Positions 59,162-64,000 of a DNA stretch of 64,000 nucleotides are shown here, piece by piece. Both the position numbers and the translations under genes were made by a program. How positions within the stretch are numbered: position 1 is the first letter of the stretch; each line of letters opens with the position of its first letter. Location: the NCBI GenBank assembly GCA_001692895.1, contig KV748191.1, positions 1,674,001 through 1,738,000 on the forward strand, given 5' to 3'. Origin of the DNA: Cenococcum geophilum 1.58 (lineage: Eukaryota > Ascomycota > Dothideomycetes > Gloniales > Gloniaceae). Under the pieces are notes generated by a model. The model saw only the letters and a list, made by a program, of their open reading frames with translations. It ran no database searches and was not told the DNA's origin.

Positions 59162-62100
59162 CTAAACTAAAGTCGAATCCGTTCGCTTAACCTACCCTAC
59201 AGCCCATAATTCAACTTAATTCGTGTTAATAAGCTATAATAGTGCCGTATAGGGCTTACCCTTTATTATAGCGTCCGTAGGGTTAGTATCTCCATTAATC
59301 TACTTAACTTTAGTAATCTGTCTTTGTTTATAAGCTTAGCAAAGGTACATTACATTAATTATTAAGCGTTTCTCTTGCGTAGTTCCTAGTTAGACAAGAC
59401 AGTTATATAAAGACTTTAAATCAGTATAGAGAATAAGTAGTAAGTTGACCTATAAGACCTTATCTAGCGTGGATTTAATTGCAGCGCCTATGTTAAAACT
59501 ATACGCTATGCCGTATAACTCTAAGGCTAATACACTCCTAGTAACTCTTTTGTACTTAACTAAGAACTAGTAAACAATATTTGCCTTATTTAAGGCGTCT
59601 GCTAGTATAAATACGTAGCCAATTTGCGAAGATAAGTCCTTATTGTTGGCGAAGAAAGCGTCCGTAAATACTAGGAGTTATAAGGTGTTGACGTCTAGCT
59701 TAATGAACTTTAGGCCTCTATTTACGTTCTCAATCTACCAGCTTAATTGCTTATTAAGACTCTTTATATTATCTTTAACTGGGTTAATTACCTAGGTAGT
59801 AAAGGATAGGTTAAATAAGGCCTTTAGCTAATAGACTAAGGTAATATAAGCTCCTCTGGCGCGTTAAGTAATATACTAGTCCTTTAGCGTAAGCAGGCCA
59901 CGTGTAACTCCTCTAGAGCTAGTGCTGTCTACTAGCGTAGTGTTAACCACACTAAGGTTCTCACACTAGCGCTTTTACGTTAGCGTGATACTTCTATCTT
60001 ATATTAATTAAATAAGTCCTCCGTTAAACTTAATTGGTATATTAGCAGTTAATTACTCTTGCTCCTTAGCCATAAATTTAGCCTTATATAGTTCGCTTTG
60101 TTTAGCCTCTATAAAGGTATTATCTATAAGGAACAGTATATCATTAGTCTGTAGGCTAATAATTCCAAAAGGCTTATCGCTGTAGAGCAAGCAAGGGTCG
60201 TACGTGGACTGGTCCATTCGCAGCTAATTAACGTAGTGTAAATAGTAGGTCTTAAACTAGTAGTTTCCAGCTTTAGGTACTCCGTAAAATGGCTTTACGA
60301 CCTTTAGAACGGAGTCCGTATTAATTCCTAATTGTTTATTTAGCTCGTGTGGTGGTTATATATAGAACTCGCGGTTTAGGTTCGTAGTGGACTAGATATA
60401 GGCTTATGAGATATCTTAGAGGTAGAGTTATGTCTATGGTAGCATAGCAGCGATATAGAGAATTAGCCGCTGGCTAACCCGTTAAATTGTTAGTGACTAA
60501 GTGAGAACTAGCTCTTTCTCTAAATTATTATAGGCCTATATAANAAGTCGTNATTTCTTAAAGGCTCTATNNGTTCCCTTATTCTTAATCTNATNAATAA
60601 ACTGTAAGTTAAAGAGTCTNACCCCCTTTAGCATATCGCGTAGCTTAATAATCTTAAAGACGCCTTTCTTAAGTAGGCCTATGACCTCCTTTTATCGTAA
60701 AGCGCTAAATTAGGTGTTATTATCATTCTGTAAGTAGATAGCGATATTAGCGATATCTATAATATTACCTATAAAAGCACCTATATCTATCGTAGCGTCT
60801 ATAGTAGCCGTATCTGCGATAGCCGTAAGTAATAGGTATTTACGGGGGCGACCTCTGCCTTACTTTAGCAGTAGCTATAGTTCGGCTTTAGGTAACAATT
60901 AAGGTTTAGCTGGTGAAGGTACTAGTTTAGCTGATTTAATAGGCTCTCGTGGTTTAACTGGGTCTTATAGGTCCAGTAGGTAAGGTTTTACAACCATAGA
61001 GCGGAAGGTCGTAGGCCTATTTAGTAGCTTCACAGTACAGGTTTTACTATTAACGGTAAGTAGCGTGTGTAGCCTATCCCAATAACCACTCTGGCTAGTA
61101 TTGCCTTCTCTCTAAACTAAGACAGGCGAACTAGGTGGGAGGCCGTAAATAGCGTCAGTTTGTGGTCTGTTTTGTATATTAAGAGCATTAATAATCTATC
61201 GTTCAGCTTATAGCTTCTAGATTTCCACCATTGCTTTCTTAATAGCCGTAGCTCGCTATGTAATTGAAGGTAATAGCGCGTCTAATTTAACCATTTGGGG
61301 GTAGGCTCTAAAGACTAGGAGTATAGGGACTAGGCCTTCTAGGCCAGCCGTGTTATTAATAGCTTTAAAGGCTATTTATAGGGCCATCTCCTTGCTAATT
61401 TCAGGGATTTTAGTCGTAATAATTTGGTAGGCTCGTCGTAGCGGACCGTAGTAGCGCTCTACCATTCTAATGGAATTGTGTGATTTGACTAGAACTAACT
61501 TTATAGTTACTCCTATAGTAGCAGCGTAGTGCTTAAACTCCTTACTAACAAAGTTCTTTTTAGCGTCTATGGTGATTAGGTCTAGTGGTCCTAAGTAGCT
61601 ATTAATCTAGTATATCTATAGAATGTCCTAAGTATGCTTGGCGCTAATATCTTATAGCTATCTACCAGCTTAAAATCGAGTTGCTTTATTAACTACGTAT
61701 AGTAGGGGGGAGCCGCTAATATACATAATGTCGACGATGATATTATAATTAAAATTAACGTTATCTTGTAGGGTGAAGCGAAATCTACCTAAAGATCTGC
61801 TATACTTCTGGTAATAGTGGCAGAGTCTAGTTAGCTCTTCAATAGCGGATCTATTAGTGTTATAGCCGTAGCCAGCCTTGTTAAGAAGCTTTTGTAGTTT
61901 ATTAACTAACGGGTAACCAAATTAACGGTATAGACGTCGTAGTTCTATATTAGTTAAGTAGTAAGGGTTTATATTAAAAGACTTAACCAAATAAGACTAT
62001 AAGGAGAAGCTTTATAAGAGAAATAGGTAGCTAAATCGTCTAACTACTGGCACCCTTTTAGTACGAGTGATAATGACGTTCTTTAGGTTATTGTATTTAA

Positions 62101-64000
62101 TATAGAGTCTATCTATATCTGCTAAGCAAAGTAGGAAGGGAGTATCTGCTTTAACAATATGGAATTGTACCTTACCTATAGGGCTGTTAACGTCTATGGT
62201 TCCGATAGATGTAGAGGCTCTAATCCCGAATTAGATAGTTAGTTAGCCCTTAGTTAATATGTTAAGACTTACGGACTTATCTACGGCCTATAGAGCTTAG
62301 AATTAACCGTAGCTAGCTATAGACTTATGTGAAGCACCCATATCGATTATAATTCCCATAAAGACCGTTAAGGTATATTATGACGCTGTGGCTATAGCCG
62401 TACTGTAGGCAAATGGGTTGGTCTCCGTGTAAGGTTCTATAGTAGACTCTATAGTAAGTTTTAAAGCCGTAAGCAGGTGTATATAAGCCTTATTAGCTAG
62501 TTCTACGCTTATAGAGGTTGCTTCCTCTATAGTAAGTATTCTAAAGGTAGTAATATAGGTAAAACTATTATTAGGTTCTCCGGCATTACTTTTAGAGTTA
62601 TTAGCGTTGTGTATATAGGCTTTAAAGTCTAAGTTATCCTCTTTATCTCTTTCGCAGACGGCGACGTATTGTTTAAAGTAGTTGTTAAAGTTGCCCTTAT
62701 TACGGCCCTTAATATTAATAAAACGTCTCTTATAGTCGTCTTTGGACTAATTACGCTCCTCCTCTATATGTTTCCATAAATAGCAGTCCTTTTTCTTATA
62801 GACGTAGCACTTAGCCTTTAGTCTACCGTTAGTTCTATAGGGGCGATTACTGCCGTAGCGATTGGTGTTTTGGTCTTAATTCTGGTTATTTTAGTAATAG
62901 CGTTAATCCGTAAAGAAGGCTTAATAAGACGATCTTATTAAGGCCTATAGGGGGTGTTCTTTTTCCCACGTAATAATAAAGGATTGTAGCTTGCTAATTA
63001 ATTAAGAGAGGTCTTCTAAAGGGTTAGAGACAGTAATATGGTATACTAGTACTCCCTAGTAAGCAGTAACTAGCTTATTTATAAGAATACGGTTTATACG
63101 GAAGTCTAGGTATAGTCCGTAGCGTTACTTTAGCAGCTTATCTATAAGTAGTTAGAAGTTCTAATAGATTAACTTATTAGGGTTCTTATCTATAACTCCT
63201 TAGAGGGTTATACTGTTCCACTTCGTAAGATTCTTATAATAGTATTCTAGCCCTTTAAAGAACTGTTGTATATGGTTATAGGCTTTAGTAAAAGGTCTTA
63301 ACTCGAGGTTACTATTATAGTAGTGGTCCTAAGCAAGCCCTTTCAGCATGCTAGGGAATGCCACTATGTAGCCTTTTGGTGGTAAGCTAGATCTCTTACA
63401 GATATTATAAAAGATAGTCAGCTTAAAGTTAAAGCTGTCGTTAACTCTATTATACTTTTGGTCGTCTATATAGATCTTTATAATTATAGCCACCTCCTTA
63501 CTATATCTAGATCCTTACTTAGGTCCTTACTCTACGCTAAGCATAGCTAGTTTGGGTAGTATATATATATATAGCTACTACGGTTACTATAGCTGCTGTA
63601 GTTGCTGCTCTCTTAGCTATAGCAGTTGGTTAATAAGAGCGTAGATTTGGTTATAATTAGAGGATTAAGGACTAGGAGGGGTAGCGAGGTTAGTAGGGGT
63701 AGCAATTGGAGTAGCTGGCGGTGCAGCAATTGGAGTAGATCTAGGGGGGGTAGTAGGGGTAGCAGGGGCAGCGACCGGGGTAGCTGGCGGTGCTGCAATT
63801 AGGGTAGCTGGCGGTGCAGTAACTGGAGTAGCTAGTAGTATAGCGGCTGGAATAGCTGGTGGAGTTAGTGGAGTACCTAGTAGTGGGGCTGGAGGTATAG
63901 TAAGCTTGTCTAAGGTCGAATTAAGTTAGTCTTACAGAGTTATTATAATTATTAGCTTTACCTCTATAAGGGCCGTAATAAGCTCCTCGTCCGTCGATTT
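59162..64000 (-). pseudogene. Copia-2 gag-pol remnant
   Basis: On the minus strand, gag near the window end has a Pro/Ala-rich N-terminal segment (63650-63900, repeats of APPATP). A zinc-knuckle-like CYVYKKKDCYLWKHIEEER lies near 62780 with one Cys changed to Tyr. Integrase spans about 62200-60900. RT is at about 60200-59700 (LQTNDILFL, with the first catalytic Asp changed to Asn), followed by RNase H. The frame contains TAA/TAG. Ambiguous bases occur at 60544-60620. The 61-codon frame at complement 63613-63798 is an alternative frame of the Pro/Ala repeat. Confidence 0.8.
60544..60620. other. Cluster of ambiguous bases in Copia-2
   Basis: Seven scattered N calls within the pol remnant. Confidence 0.85.

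Larger units (their letters stand above)
58707..64000 (-). mobile_element. Copia LTR retrotransposon 2, minus strand, truncated by window end
   Basis: A 455-bp 3' LTR (58707-59161; TGTCGG ... GCCAACA) is followed by a minus-strand coding remnant running off the window. The insertion site in P1 predicts a GTAAG target duplication (58702-58706). RT near 60100-60170 reads ISLQTNDILFLIDN, then EAKQSELYKAKF and IKFNGG, a Copia RT. The other LTR lies beyond 64000. Confidence 0.85.

Overview
This looks like a chromosome segment of a filamentous ascomycete (Pezizomycotina). The genes have many short introns with GTRNGT donors and CTRAC-like branch sites. The repeats carry the CpA-to-TpA signature of repeat-induced point mutation (RIP). 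The species cannot be named from the sequence.

Region 1 (1-10427) is ordinary gene-bearing DNA on both strands. It holds the 3' end of a probable AP-1/Yap-type bZIP regulator (1-252), a class II phosducin-like chaperone cofactor (complement 2248-3307), the COPI coat subunit gamma-COP/Sec21 (3799-7695, 18 exons), a SPOUT-family RNA methyltransferase homologue of SPOUT1/C9orf114 (complement 8047-9492), and a small selenoprotein-K-like ER membrane protein with Cys where animals have Sec (9727-10185). PLP2-like/SEC21 and SPOUT/SelK-like are divergent pairs sharing 491-bp and 234-bp intergenic regions. SEC21 and SPOUT converge. Sec21 (Golgi-ER vesicle coat) and the SelK-like protein (ER membrane) both act in the early secretory pathway. 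The phosducin-like protein serves the CCT chaperonin and the SPOUT enzyme modifies RNA. I see no operon-like logic.

Region 2 (10428-13457) is a moderately mutated transition zone. It has a ~200-bp LTR-like direct repeat pair around a block with ~67-bp tandem repeats. The second LTR-like copy is interrupted by a 1407-bp non-autonomous hAT-type element with 18-bp terminal inverted repeats, an 8-bp target duplication and a ~0.87-kb array of a 12-bp minisatellite.

Region 3 (13458-64000) is a mobile-element nest. A plus-strand Gypsy (P1) is interrupted by a second copy of its own family (P2, 18844-58118). P2 is interrupted by a minus-strand Gypsy (D, 19462-49855). D holds a Tad-like LINE (about 23182-41208), the LINE holds a minus-strand Copia (25390-37846), and the Copia holds a minus-strand Gypsy (E, 25990-32333). 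A non-autonomous LTR element (LARD-like, 44993-49668) sits in D's 5' LTR. Another Copia (58707 to beyond the window) interrupts P1. Matching target duplications (GGTAG, AAGAT, a 14-bp LINE duplication, ATTAT, ATTTA, TCTAT) confirm every completed layer of the nest. No intact element ORF remains: stops are TAA/TAG and catalytic residues are replaced by RIP-type transitions. Between the P2 chromodomain and its 3' LTR lie two divergent, RIP-decayed reading frames that I could not assign to a family.
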